From a virus, in the IMG/VR virus record IMGVR_UViG_3300042367_000583, positions 1 to 64,000 of that record: a stretch of 64,000 nucleotides of DNA; one strand, written 5' to 3'. The notes under the pieces were generated by a model. The model made no database searches. It saw only the letters and a list, made by a program, of their open reading frames with translations, and was not told the origin of the DNA. The first letter of the stretch is position 1, and each line of letters opens with the position of its first letter. This document shows, piece by piece, positions 31,579 to 39,236 of the stretch. The translations under genes were made by a program, and so were the position numbers.

Positions 31579-33831
31579 TTAATTAGCGCAACTAGAGCAG
31601 CTATCTTTAAAGTTATCCTTTTGAACAGTCCGCACATAATACACTGCTTTACAGCCTGATTCCCACGCTAAGATTAAAGTCTCATAAATTTCTTTAGCTG
31701 TTAATGCGCGGTTAGGTTCATCAGGAAAATAAACTCCCTGATTAAGATTAAATAGTAATTCCATAGAAATCCCTGTATCAATCCATTTTTGCATTTCAGC
31801 AATTGCCTGAACGACAACCTTTTGATCAAGATTTTGATTCTCTTGGTAATACCAAAAAGAATATTTAATAAAAGGAGGACAATTAGGAATAGCGCCTTTT
31901 GAGTTCTTTTCTGTAAATACCCGCTTGAAGACGGGTAAAACACTGGCAGTACAGCCTTGAATTAGTGAGGATGTGGTATTGGGTGCTATGGCAGTAATAT
32001 GAGAGTTCCTAATGCCGTAGCGTTGCACATTAACAGCTAATTTATACCAATGATAAATATCTTCACAGTTTAACTTAAACCATTCTAATGCTTTACTCCC
32101 TAGTAATTTACCTTGACTCCATTCACTACCAGAAAAAGCTTGATAAGCACCGCGTTCTTTAGCCAATCTCATCGAAGCGTGAGTACAGTAATAGCTAATT
32201 CTTTCAAATAAATCACTGATAGATTTAAAGTCTTTATAAGATAATTTTTGTTTAGCTAACCAATCAGCTAATCCCATAACTCCGACTCCAATTGTTCGAT
32301 AGCGGTCATTGTGTTCTTTAGCCTCGCTAATTGGGGGATAGGTTAAGTCAATAGTATTATCAAGCATTCTGACAGCAAGGTGACACATTTCCGCTAAATT
32401 AGCACCAGTTTCAATATTAGCAAGATTAAGACTAACTAAATTACAGCAATGGGCTGTTTTACCCGGCGTGACATTAGAAAAGCTCTCACAGCATAAATTT
32501 ACACCAGGGATATATCCGTCATGTTTATTGGGATTAGCGCGATTGATAGTGTCTTTAAAGGCAAGATAAGGCATACCCGTCTCAATCTGAGAGCGCATAA
32601 TATCTTTAAATAACTCTCTAGCGTTAACTTTTCTGTAGAGAGTAATTTCTGTCCCTAGATTATCTTCAATTAATTTGTAGGCATCTTCAAATTTTTCACC
32701 CCATAGTTCTGCTAATTCTATGCCTAATTCCGTCCGAACTTGATAGGGATCGACTAATGTCCACTCAGATTTAGTTATCACCCGACGCATAAATTCATCG
32801 GTGATAACTAATTGGGGAAAAACATCATAAGCTTTGCGTCTTTGATCACCGTTTTCTGTCTGCATTTCTAGAAATTCTGGCACGTCTAAATGCCAAATAT
32901 CAACCCCGACGGTGACAGCCCCGGCGCGTCTTCCCCCTTGATTTACTGCGATAGCTGTATCGTTGAGTAATTTAATCCACGGTATAATCCCCCCAGAAGC
33001 ATTAGCTTTACCCATAACCGAGCTACCAGTGGCACGAATTCTACTCACATTCACCCCAACACCGCCGCCATTTTTAGAGATGCGAGCAGTATTAGTAATC
33101 TCGCTAAAAATACTCTCTAAATCGTCCTCCATTGCTACAATGAAGCAACTACTTAAAGAACCGTTAGGGGTTCTTAGATTGCCTAGAATTGGAGTAGCTA
33201 GAGAGATTTTTCTTTGAGCTATAGCTAGGTAGATTTGATGGGTAAGTTGTAATCTATCTTCTGGCTTTTTCTCTACACTGGCAAGTAATAGAGCGCAAGT
33301 CAGGAAAGCCTCTTGAGGTAATTCACAATCAAGCAAATACCTTTCTGATAGCATGATCCCACCAGCATAATCGAAATCTTTATCGTATTCTGGATATATC
33401 CACTCTCCTGCGATCTCTAAATCTTTTTCATCATAGATTTCCGTAATTTTTGAATCATAAACACCCCTCTCCACTTGCCATTGGACATATTTAGCGTAGT
33501 CGGTTCCTTCTAATCTCCTGAAAACCGTGCGAGATAAATAGCCGCCAAATTCTCTTTTAATCCTTGTATCTTTCCATAATCCCCAGATGTGAAGTCTTCC
33601 AGCTATATACTTCCAATCGGTTTCTTCTACACAAAACAATTGTGTGGCAACATTGATTAAATTTTCTTGAATTTCTCGCGTAGTAATGCCATCTCGTAAT
33701 CGAGAAGTTAATCCTGATTCTAAAGCGAGGGGATTGACATCTAACCCTTCACACGCCCATTCAACTACTCGTCGAATTTTAGTAATGTCTAAAGGACGAG
33801 TTTCTCCACTTCTTTGAATTACGTTAATCAT
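31579..33831 (-). CDS. nrdA: class I ribonucleotide reductase large subunit
   Basis: 750 residues: N-terminal ATP-cone (RSGETRPLDITKIRRVVEWA), the catalytic barrel with NGSLSSCFI, KNGGGVGVNVSRIRATG, NLCCESFSNVT and PNTTSSLIQGCTAS, and a C-terminal CSSC pair for re-reduction. It is the partner of nrdB two genes downstream, with two small membrane genes between. Good GGAG site. Confidence 0.95.
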   Translation of the reverse strand: MINVIQRSGETRPLDITKIRRVVEWACEGLDVNPLALESGLTSRLRDGITTREIQENLINVATQLFCVEETDWKYIAGRLHIWGLWKDTRIKREFGGYLSRTVFRRLEGTDYAKYVQWQVERGVYDSKITEIYDEKDLEIAGEWIYPEYDKDFDYAGGIMLSERYLLDCELPQEAFLTCALLLASVEKKPEDRLQLTHQIYLAIAQRKISLATPILGNLRTPNGSLSSCFIVAMEDDLESIFSEITNTARISKNGGGVGVNVSRIRATGSSVMGKANASGGIIPWIKLLNDTAIAVNQGGRRAGAVTVGVDIWHLDVPEFLEMQTENGDQRRKAYDVFPQLVITDEFMRRVITKSEWTLVDPYQVRTELGIELAELWGEKFEDAYKLIEDNLGTEITLYRKVNARELFKDIMRSQIETGMPYLAFKDTINRANPNKHDGYIPGVNLCCESFSNVTPGKTAHCCNLVSLNLANIETGANLAEMCHLAVRMLDNTIDLTYPPISEAKEHNDRYRTIGVGVMGLADWLAKQKLSYKDFKSISDLFERISYYCTHASMRLAKERGAYQAFSGSEWSQGKLLGSKALEWFKLNCEDIYHWYKLAVNVQRYGIRNSHITAIAPNTTSSLIQGCTASVLPVFKRVFTEKNSKGAIPNCPPFIKYSFWYYQENQNLDQKVVVQAIAEMQKWIDTGISMELLFNLNQGVYFPDEPNRALTAKEIYETLILAWESGCKAVYYVRTVQKDNFKDSCSSCAN

Positions 33832-33868
33832 TTATTTACTCCTAATTTTTAATTTTACTTTAATAATC

Positions 33869-34102
33869 CTAGCGTTCATTCGATATTAGGACGGTCATTT
33901 TTTCTGATTTTTCGTAAGTCGCTTCTATAGCTTTATCAATCCAAGCATTGATTTGATCATGCCTAATTTTTCCATAGTCGGTTTCATCGTAAACTTTATT
34001 TTCACTCTTAATTCCTATATTTGAATAAAGTAATAAGAAATTGTATAAATCAATTTCGTTGACCGATTGTATTAACTCTGTAAGAACTTGTTTAGCGTCC
34101 AT
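33869..34102 (-). CDS. hypothetical protein, 77 residues
   Basis: A small helical protein (MDAKQVLTELIQSVNEIDLY; HDQINAWIDKAIEATYEKSE) between the TS-like gene and nrdA, two bases from the former. Unrecognised. Confidence 0.6.
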   Translation of the reverse strand: MDAKQVLTELIQSVNEIDLYNFLLLYSNIGIKSENKVYDETDYGKIRHDQINAWIDKAIEATYEKSEKMTVLISNER

Positions 34103-34104
34103 TG

Positions 34105-35646
34105 TTATTTATCCTGAGTGTAATTCGTTTTTTGTTGAGATGCCCGTTCAATTTCTCTAGCTAGGTAGCCGATATGAAAAGATTGAATACTGGGACAATC
34201 GGCAATTATTTGACGGATTAGCTTCAAAGGATTCTTACCTTCCCATTTTCCCACAAATTCACCGTTAGGGGTTAGCTGACTGACTGTGATATTATTGCCA
34301 TCTGTTTCTACTAAGAAGTTACCAGCAGGGTCACTGTAGCCTCGAAACTCTTGACTAATAATTGATTGGTATTGATTGTTAATTAACTGTTCTACGGTTT
34401 CCCAACAGTCATCGTAAATATGGGCTGATTGACTAATAGTAATCAGTGGACCCATTGTTAAATCGTACTCAGATTCACTAGCAATTTCGTCTCTGATATG
34501 ATGCTGTAAAGCCCGTAATCCCATTGCATTAGCTGGCCAAGCGGAAAACATATCATTACTTCTAAAGGTAGCTGTCAGGGATAGTTCATTATCTACTACT
34601 CTTACCCAAATGTGATTAAGGCAAGGTGAACCGCCGTGATTATGATCTGAGTCACCCCCTTTTCTTTCTCCTCGCACGATTGTATGATAATCGTGTCCAC
34701 GCCAACTGTTATGTTCGGCAAGTATTTGATAGTTTCCACTCCCGCTATCCCAGAGGGACATAACGGCACTAGCTGAGTCAATTTCTTTGATTAATTTGCC
34801 GATAACTGCTTTAATCTGGTCTTGACCAAACCAAGAGCGTAATCGTTGACCGTAGGTATATTTAACTCCTTCCCGATAATTGGCATCATCAAGTATTTGT
34901 GGGATATAGTTCTTTAGATATTCTCTATCTAAAGGTAAGTAATTAGGTTCTGGAAAATAAAAGTCTTCTGGTTCATCGGTAACTATCGCCATTAAATCGA
35001 TTAATTCTTGCCATTTACCGTCATAGCCAGTAGGTCTGATAGTGCCAGTAGTTTTGATTCTTTGCAGTATTTTTATCCAAGTTTCAGCAATGGTTTTATC
35101 TTCAATCCGATGACCATATCGTGGTCCGGGTTTTACTTCTGATGTAGGTTCATTGTAGGGAAAAACCATCGGTTCTGCCCACAAACCAAGGTTTCCTACT
35201 TTTACTATTGATTTTATATCTATATCCCGTTCAAGATTTGGTATTAAAATCATAGAATATCGTAATTGATTTAAAACTTCTAAAGGAATATCTATATCGA
35301 TATATCCTTTTACTAAAGAATCAATTACCCAGCACTCTTTCCCTACATAATTCTTCCCTCTATAAACTCCATTCTCAAAAAAGTCTTTTAGACATTGAAC
35401 GCTACCAGAATTTTTGTCTTCTTGGGTTAAATCCATTACAACAAGATAACGAACGTGAGGATTGGCCAATAAATTACGGACTAAAAAGTTAATTCCCCTC
35501 GACGCGCTATAAAGATTGCCAATTACGGCATAATCAGAGGGATCGAGTTTTGCGGCTACTGACTTAGCAGGAGTCCATCCTGTACAGATAGCAGTATAGC
35601 CACTGCCTAAAATCAACTGATTGGGCTTGTAGATTGCATTAAACAT
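34105..35646 (-). CDS. thymidylate synthase-like protein with MtrA/DUF4346-like N-domain
   Basis: 513 residues. The C-terminal half has thymidylate synthase marks: nucleophile C342 in GGSPCLNHIW, RSNDMF (phosphate arginine R362), PANAMG with N373 in place of PFNIAS, and SAHIYDD. The N-terminal 170 residues (ICTGWTPAKSVAAKLDPSDY; NLYSASRGINFLVRNLLANP) resemble the MtrA/DUF4346 domain joined to archaeal-type TS. Retained Asn favours dUMP over dCMP. It would supply dTMP or a modified pyrimidine beside RNR. Activity inferred from residues. Confidence 0.75.
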   Translation of the reverse strand: MFNAIYKPNQLILGSGYTAICTGWTPAKSVAAKLDPSDYAVIGNLYSASRGINFLVRNLLANPHVRYLVVMDLTQEDKNSGSVQCLKDFFENGVYRGKNYVGKECWVIDSLVKGYIDIDIPLEVLNQLRYSMILIPNLERDIDIKSIVKVGNLGLWAEPMVFPYNEPTSEVKPGPRYGHRIEDKTIAETWIKILQRIKTTGTIRPTGYDGKWQELIDLMAIVTDEPEDFYFPEPNYLPLDREYLKNYIPQILDDANYREGVKYTYGQRLRSWFGQDQIKAVIGKLIKEIDSASAVMSLWDSGSGNYQILAEHNSWRGHDYHTIVRGERKGGDSDHNHGGSPCLNHIWVRVVDNELSLTATFRSNDMFSAWPANAMGLRALQHHIRDEIASESEYDLTMGPLITISQSAHIYDDCWETVEQLINNQYQSIISQEFRGYSDPAGNFLVETDGNNITVSQLTPNGEFVGKWEGKNPLKLIRQIIADCPSIQSFHIGYLAREIERASQQKTNYTQDK

Positions 35647-35782
35647 TGGCTTTTCCTTTTTCTTTAATATTGGGTTGCTTCCAGGTTTCTATTTCTTTTA
35701 GAAATAAATCAGATTTAGGTTTCCAGTTTTCTATTTCTTCTAGAAGCAAGTCCAGTTTTGCGTTGATTTCTTCAAGAGTCAT
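35639..35782 (-). CDS. small acidic coiled-coil protein, 47 residues
   Basis: MTLEEINAKLDLLLEEIENW, ending KEKGKANV; overlaps both neighbours by 8 and 11 bases. Two 24-base near repeats encode LLLEEIENWK and LFLKEIETWK. Probably a helical accessory protein. Unrecognised. Confidence 0.65.
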   Translation of the reverse strand: MTLEEINAKLDLLLEEIENWKPKSDLFLKEIETWKQPNIKEKGKANV

Positions 35783-35921
35783 AATTGATTTTACCTCTAC
35801 TTTGTTCAAGAGATTTTATTTCTGCTAATGTTTTTTTGATTGATTCTTTTTCATCGGCAAGCAATTCTCTTACTTCTTGAAAAAGAATTGATATTCTTTT
35901 GTCAATTTCTGTGATAGTCAT
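35772..35921 (-). CDS. small coiled-coil protein, 49 residues
   Basis: MTITEIDKRISILFQEVREL start with AGAGGG upstream; 35954 is less likely because it overlaps the previous gene. Helical throughout, similar in build to the following 47-residue protein, perhaps an old duplicate. Confidence 0.6.
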   Translation of the reverse strand: MTITEIDKRISILFQEVRELLADEKESIKKTLAEIKSLEQSRGKINYDS

Positions 35922-35931
35922 AAGTCCCTCT

Positions 35932-36192
35932 TTATTGAGGTCTAACAAATACATGATGTACCAATCCAGCTAGTTGATAAGTTCCAATGTATTGTCCTTT
36001 TTCATCTATCCAATAGCTACCAGTATAGTAAGTCAAAATATAAAAAATCCTCTTAGGTTCTTCTGTTTCTACTAATGCCCAAAGTGTAGGAATATTATTC
36101 TGCAACTGAACGCATAATATCTCTGCGTTTAAAGGCATTTCAATCTCGCGACAAGGAGTTGTATCTATAGGGTACTTCCAGATGGTTCTCAT
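35932..36192 (-). CDS. DUF7352-like phage protein
   Basis: 86 residues beginning MRTIWKYPIDTTPCREIEMP, then AEILCVQLQNNIPTLWALVE and a late LAGLVHHVFVRPQ, the pattern of a widespread small phage protein of unknown function. Complete and undisrupted. Confidence 0.75.
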   Translation of the reverse strand: MRTIWKYPIDTTPCREIEMPLNAEILCVQLQNNIPTLWALVETEEPKRIFYILTYYTGSYWIDEKGQYIGTYQLAGLVHHVFVRPQ

Positions 36193-36247
36193 TGGTTTTT
36201 TGGGTTAGTGTACATTGATCCGATAACCGATAACCGGCACTGTAGTA

Positions 36248-36451
36248 TTACTCTGGTTTTTGCCACAGACTATCACCTAATCCCCATTGATGTTTAAGAA
36301 AAGCTTTGTACATATTTTCTCTGACCATCATTTGTTCGTAAAGCTTGATCAGGAAATCCTGCGCTTGCTCCTGACTCATTTTTTCTACCTGAGACTGAAA
36401 AGAACGAATATTGAACTGCTGTTCTAAAGAAAGTTCGATAGGTTGAGACAT
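36248..36451 (-). CDS. nblA: NblA phycobilisome degradation protein
   Basis: 67 residues from MSQPIELSLEQQFNIRSFQS. EKMSQEQAQDFLIKLYEQMM and VRENMYKAFLKHQWGL match NblA closely over its whole length. NblA delivers phycobilisomes to Clp proteolysis; phage copies are known in freshwater cyanophages such as Ma-LMM01, where they may release amino acids and limit light absorption. Start 36451 has GGAG eight bases upstream; the longer frame to 36508 overlaps the next gene. Confidence 0.93.
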   Translation of the reverse strand: MSQPIELSLEQQFNIRSFQSQVEKMSQEQAQDFLIKLYEQMMVRENMYKAFLKHQWGLGDSLWQKPE

Positions 36452-36464
36452 GATTACTCCTAAG

Positions 36465-36659
36465 TTAAAATTCAGACTCTTCTTTTTGAGGTTCAAATCT
36501 ATTATCAAAGTCTTCCAACGTTTGTTTTAGACAATGATAAAAGCCGTTAAATTCGTCAAAAGGTTCCCAGTCTTTTTCGTGATGTTTGAGTAGCTTTCTT
36601 GCTAACTCTGGTTCAATGGGAACATAGATGTAATCTTCTAGCGTGAATTTATCTTCCAC
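36465..36659 (-). CDS. hypothetical protein, 64 residues
   Basis: MEDKFTLEDYIYVPIEPELA, acidic, ends DNRFEPQKEESEF. It overlaps the gene upstream by 11 bases and precedes nblA by 13. Unrecognised. Confidence 0.6.
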   Translation of the reverse strand: MEDKFTLEDYIYVPIEPELARKLLKHHEKDWEPFDEFNGFYHCLKQTLEDFDNRFEPQKEESEF

Positions 36660-36945
36660 TGTCTAACTCCTCCCAAAAATTGTCAAAACAAGTGATTTTC
36701 ATCTCTAATCTTCTGTCAAATAAATCTTGAAAATTAGGATTATCAATTTCTTTTTTTATTCTATCAGAGTATTCATGTACAAAAGAAATAATGTTTTCAA
36801 GGCTGATAGCATTGTTAGCTTCATCTTGATAATATTGTTCTTTTTCAGCATCCGACATTTTATCCCAAATTTGACTTCTTAATTCTATTAAGTCTTTTTT
36901 GGTTTTTTCTACAAAAGCAAGTCTAGCTTTAATTCTATTTTCCAT
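36649..36945 (-). CDS. hypothetical protein, 98 residues
   Basis: Helical and charged (KKDLIELRSQIWDKMSDAEK). Its last 20 codons (DRRLEMKITCFDNFWEEL) are repeated in decayed form just upstream at 36946-37017, so an older copy of the gene end lies before its own start. Confidence 0.6.
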   Translation of the reverse strand: MENRIKARLAFVEKTKKDLIELRSQIWDKMSDAEKEQYYQDEANNAISLENIISFVHEYSDRIKKEIDNPNFQDLFDRRLEMKITCFDNFWEELDSGR

Positions 36946-37017
36946 TGCCTAACTCCTTCCCAAAATTATCAAAACAGGTGATTTTCACCTCTAATCTTCT
37001 ATCGAATAAGACTCGTT
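36946..37017 (-). pseudogene. relic of a duplicated gene 3' end
   Basis: Minus-strand frame reads FDRRLEVKITCFDNFGKEL then stops, about 80% identical in DNA to 36655-36725. No start codon of its own. Confidence 0.7.
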
Positions 37018-37221
37018 TCACCGATACTTTTCCACTAAATAATCAATATACGATTCTTTGGGGTCTTCTGAGCCTAAATCAACAACCCCCACTAAGTTTC
37101 TTGTCCAAGAATCAAGATCGCTTATGTTAGGGAATGAGAGTAGGTGATTTTTTGCTTTGTCTTTTACTATCGCAATATTTAACATGAAAAATGTTAAATC
37201 TATCAGTAATTGTTTTGACAT
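37018..37221 (-). CDS. hypothetical protein, 67 residues
   Basis: MSKQLLIDLTFFMLNIAIVK, then SDLDSWTRNLVGVVDLGSED. It has its own strong promoter (37286-37258), divergent from the plus-strand gene at 37332. Unrecognised. Confidence 0.6.
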   Translation of the reverse strand: MSKQLLIDLTFFMLNIAIVKDKAKNHLLSFPNISDLDSWTRNLVGVVDLGSEDPKESYIDYLVEKYR

Positions 37222-37257
37222 AATTTTATCTTGTTTCTACAAATTTACCATAATTAA

Positions 37258-37303
37258 ACTATACGCCTTCTTACTTGAATTGTCAAGATAATTTTGATAC
37301 ACT
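37258..37303. promoter_or_regulatory. overlapping divergent promoters
   Basis: Minus: TTGACA (37286-37281), 17 bases, TATAGT (37263-37258). Plus: TTGAAT (37275-37280), 17 bases, TACACT (37298-37303). The two -35 boxes adjoin, so the units cannot easily fire together. Confidence 0.75.
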
Positions 37304-37331
37304 AAGATTAGAAAAATTTATATTAATACAA

Positions 37332-37766
37332 ATGTTCGACAGTGCTATTGGAGTTGCGGGGAAATTTCTAGAAAATCCCACAATTAAGGCTAATGCCTCT
37401 CTATCCTTTTCCGTGGCTACAGGCTCGACTATAACTACAGATAGCGTAGGCAATCCGATCATAAGCCCTGCAGCGATGGAATCCGTAGTAATTACCTGTT
37501 GGTTGCAGCAGTCAAAACCGCCTGTAGCAGAAGTACAAGAAGGTAGTTATCTCGATTGTGAATATTTTGAGGGAAGATTAGTAAAGCCTAAAGATTACCC
37601 GCTCCCAATCAGGACTACAGGGGAACTACAAGTAACAATTAATGGCAGAATCGGTCTTGTCAGGCAGTTAAATGTGTTTGAGTCTCCAACAAGTCAACAG
37701 TTAGGAATTGCCGCAAAACTAGGACGGAGAATTAAACTTTATGCAAGATTTGATCAGGGTAGTTAA
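37332..37766 (+). CDS. probable virion protein, 144 residues
   Basis: MFDSAIGVAGKFLENPTIKA start; the longer frame from 37275 overlaps the promoters. Beta-rich, with VITCWLQQSKPPVAEVQEGS and LPIRTTGELQVTINGRIGLV. It stands alone on the plus strand beside the head genes; size and fold suggest a head-tail joining or decoration protein. Inference only. Confidence 0.55.
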   Translation: MFDSAIGVAGKFLENPTIKANASLSFSVATGSTITTDSVGNPIISPAAMESVVITCWLQQSKPPVAEVQEGSYLDCEYFEGRLVKPKDYPLPIRTTGELQVTINGRIGLVRQLNVFESPTSQQLGIAAKLGRRIKLYARFDQGS

Positions 37767-37924
37767 GCACCGGAACCTTTTAAGTAGCCGAGGTATCCTG
37801 AAACAATTGCTACGATAACATTGCCGTAGGTGTCAGTAGTTTCAGGAGTAAAGAAAGAATGAATCAAGCAGGCGAAAACAATTAAAACACAGACAATAGA
37901 CGGGTCTAACTTAAGATATGACAT
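37763..37924 (-). CDS. two-helix membrane protein, holin-like, 53 residues
   Basis: MSYLKLDPSIVCVLIVFACL then NVIVAIVSGYLGYLKGSGA gives two short membrane segments with a tight turn, the shape of small holins or pinholins. Its start overlaps the RusA gene by 14 bases. The lysis role is a guess from shape. Confidence 0.5.
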   Translation of the reverse strand: MSYLKLDPSIVCVLIVFACLIHSFFTPETTDTYGNVIVAIVSGYLGYLKGSGA

Positions 37925-38321
37925 TGCTGTTATCATCCTCTATAAAAATTTTGTTTAGAATTGGTTTATCACTAATTGTTAACTTTAATTCGTCTTTCGT
38001 CCATTTTGTGAATATTGAATCGTATCCATAGATATATTTTAAGTTGTCATTAACGATAACCCCCGCTTTTTTTAGCCCATCATTGACATATTTTGCGCTA
38101 CCGCAAACATTATCAGGGTCACGTCCAAAGTTTTTAATTCGCCATTCGTAAAGCATCCATACTTTGTCAGGAAAACATGGAATTTCTTGTTCTATAATAA
38201 GTTTTTGTATATTAAAATCCCATTCTTTTTTAGTAGTTGCGCTTTTAAACTTGTTTGCGCGGGCTAATCTTATTTGATCATTAAGAGTCGGCGGAAGTGG
38301 ACAGATAAAAATTGCTCTCAT
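37911..38321 (-). CDS. rusA: RusA-family Holliday junction resolvase
   Basis: 136 residues. PPTLNDQIRLARANKF at the N-terminus, then NFGRDPDNVCGSAKYVNDGL with the DPDN acidic residues, and KKAGVIVNDNLKYI follow the RusA pattern (D-x-D-N, K, then a second Asp). It cuts branched DNA before packaging. Start overlaps the preceding gene's stop. Confidence 0.85.
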   Translation of the reverse strand: MRAIFICPLPPTLNDQIRLARANKFKSATTKKEWDFNIQKLIIEQEIPCFPDKVWMLYEWRIKNFGRDPDNVCGSAKYVNDGLKKAGVIVNDNLKYIYGYDSIFTKWTKDELKLTISDKPILNKIFIEDDNSNVIS

Positions 38322-38989
38322 AATCTTATTGGGCGATACTTTTTAAATATCATTAACAAATCATCAGGAATTGTACCAAGTTGACCAGTCCCATAATTGA
38401 TTTTTACCTCTTCAAAAGGTAATTCAACTGACGAAACACCCTTAAAAGAACCCGTATTGCATACCCAATCTAAAACACGACCAAAAGCCGCTTTTATCTC
38501 TCTTGTTTGTCGGGTATCTTGAGAGAAATCGATGCCACTGGAATACTCCACGTCAGCCTCGGAAAACTCTGGATATGGTTCCCGACTGTAGCCATGATAG
38601 CCGCCATATCCCCACGATCTACCAATTGCTGTAGATAGGTGAATTTGCCCGTCTATATCGATTATATAATCGTTAGAACCTAAAGTCCGCCAACTGTCAG
38701 GAGCGATAGCTCGATTAAATCCATCGGTAACATTGCCTAATCTAGCTTTAATTATCGGAGCAGGATTGCTGATAATTGGAGTATTTATACTGACATAAGT
38801 TAATCTAAAATTTTGGAATTTTAGATTAACTCTTAGCCTTTCCCGGTGACGGGTAATCTCTAAAGGTCGATCTGCCCCTCTATCGCCTTCAATGATTGAT
38901 TGAACAAAGTAAATCGCACCAGTGACGGCATCTTCTAATAAAGATACTGATGGTGCGAAAATAGAGAGGTCATCAATGCTAAAAATCAT
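38318..38989 (-). CDS. head-tail connector-like protein, 223 residues
   Basis: It lies downstream of the capsid gene where gp6-like connectors occur. N-terminal SVSLLEDAVTGAIYFVQSII is helical; the centre is rich in Gly/Tyr (GRSWGYGGYHGYSREPYPEF). No firm motif. Role inferred from order. Confidence 0.5.
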   Translation of the reverse strand: MIFSIDDLSIFAPSVSLLEDAVTGAIYFVQSIIEGDRGADRPLEITRHRERLRVNLKFQNFRLTYVSINTPIISNPAPIIKARLGNVTDGFNRAIAPDSWRTLGSNDYIIDIDGQIHLSTAIGRSWGYGGYHGYSREPYPEFSEADVEYSSGIDFSQDTRQTREIKAAFGRVLDWVCNTGSFKGVSSVELPFEEVKINYGTGQLGTIPDDLLMIFKKYRPIRL

Positions 38990-39216
38990 TAGGAAATTTT
39001 ACTCAACAAAGGACAACTGGTGTCTTTAACTGGACAAAATGGACGATGATCGAGATCAGTTCTAAGTTGACCCTTACACCGATTGCAGACTGGATAACCC
39101 AATGCTTTCAGATTGTTATAAGTGACCTCATTGGTTCCATTTGTCGGGGGAAGATTTTTAGTTCCACTTGTTGCGATAGATGGAGTTTCTTCGATGGTGG
39201 TTTCTTTGCTTGCCAT
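38989..39216 (-). CDS. small zinc-ribbon-like protein, 75 residues
   Basis: A disordered Thr/Ser-rich start, then VCNRCKGQLR...PFCPVKDTSC, a four-Cys zinc-ribbon pattern. It lies between capsid and connector genes and abuts the latter. Possibly a capsid accessory protein. Confidence 0.6.
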   Translation of the reverse strand: MASKETTIEETPSIATSGTKNLPPTNGTNEVTYNNLKALGYPVCNRCKGQLRTDLDHRPFCPVKDTSCPLLSKIS

Positions 39217-39236
39217 AATTGTTAGAAAGATAGGGT

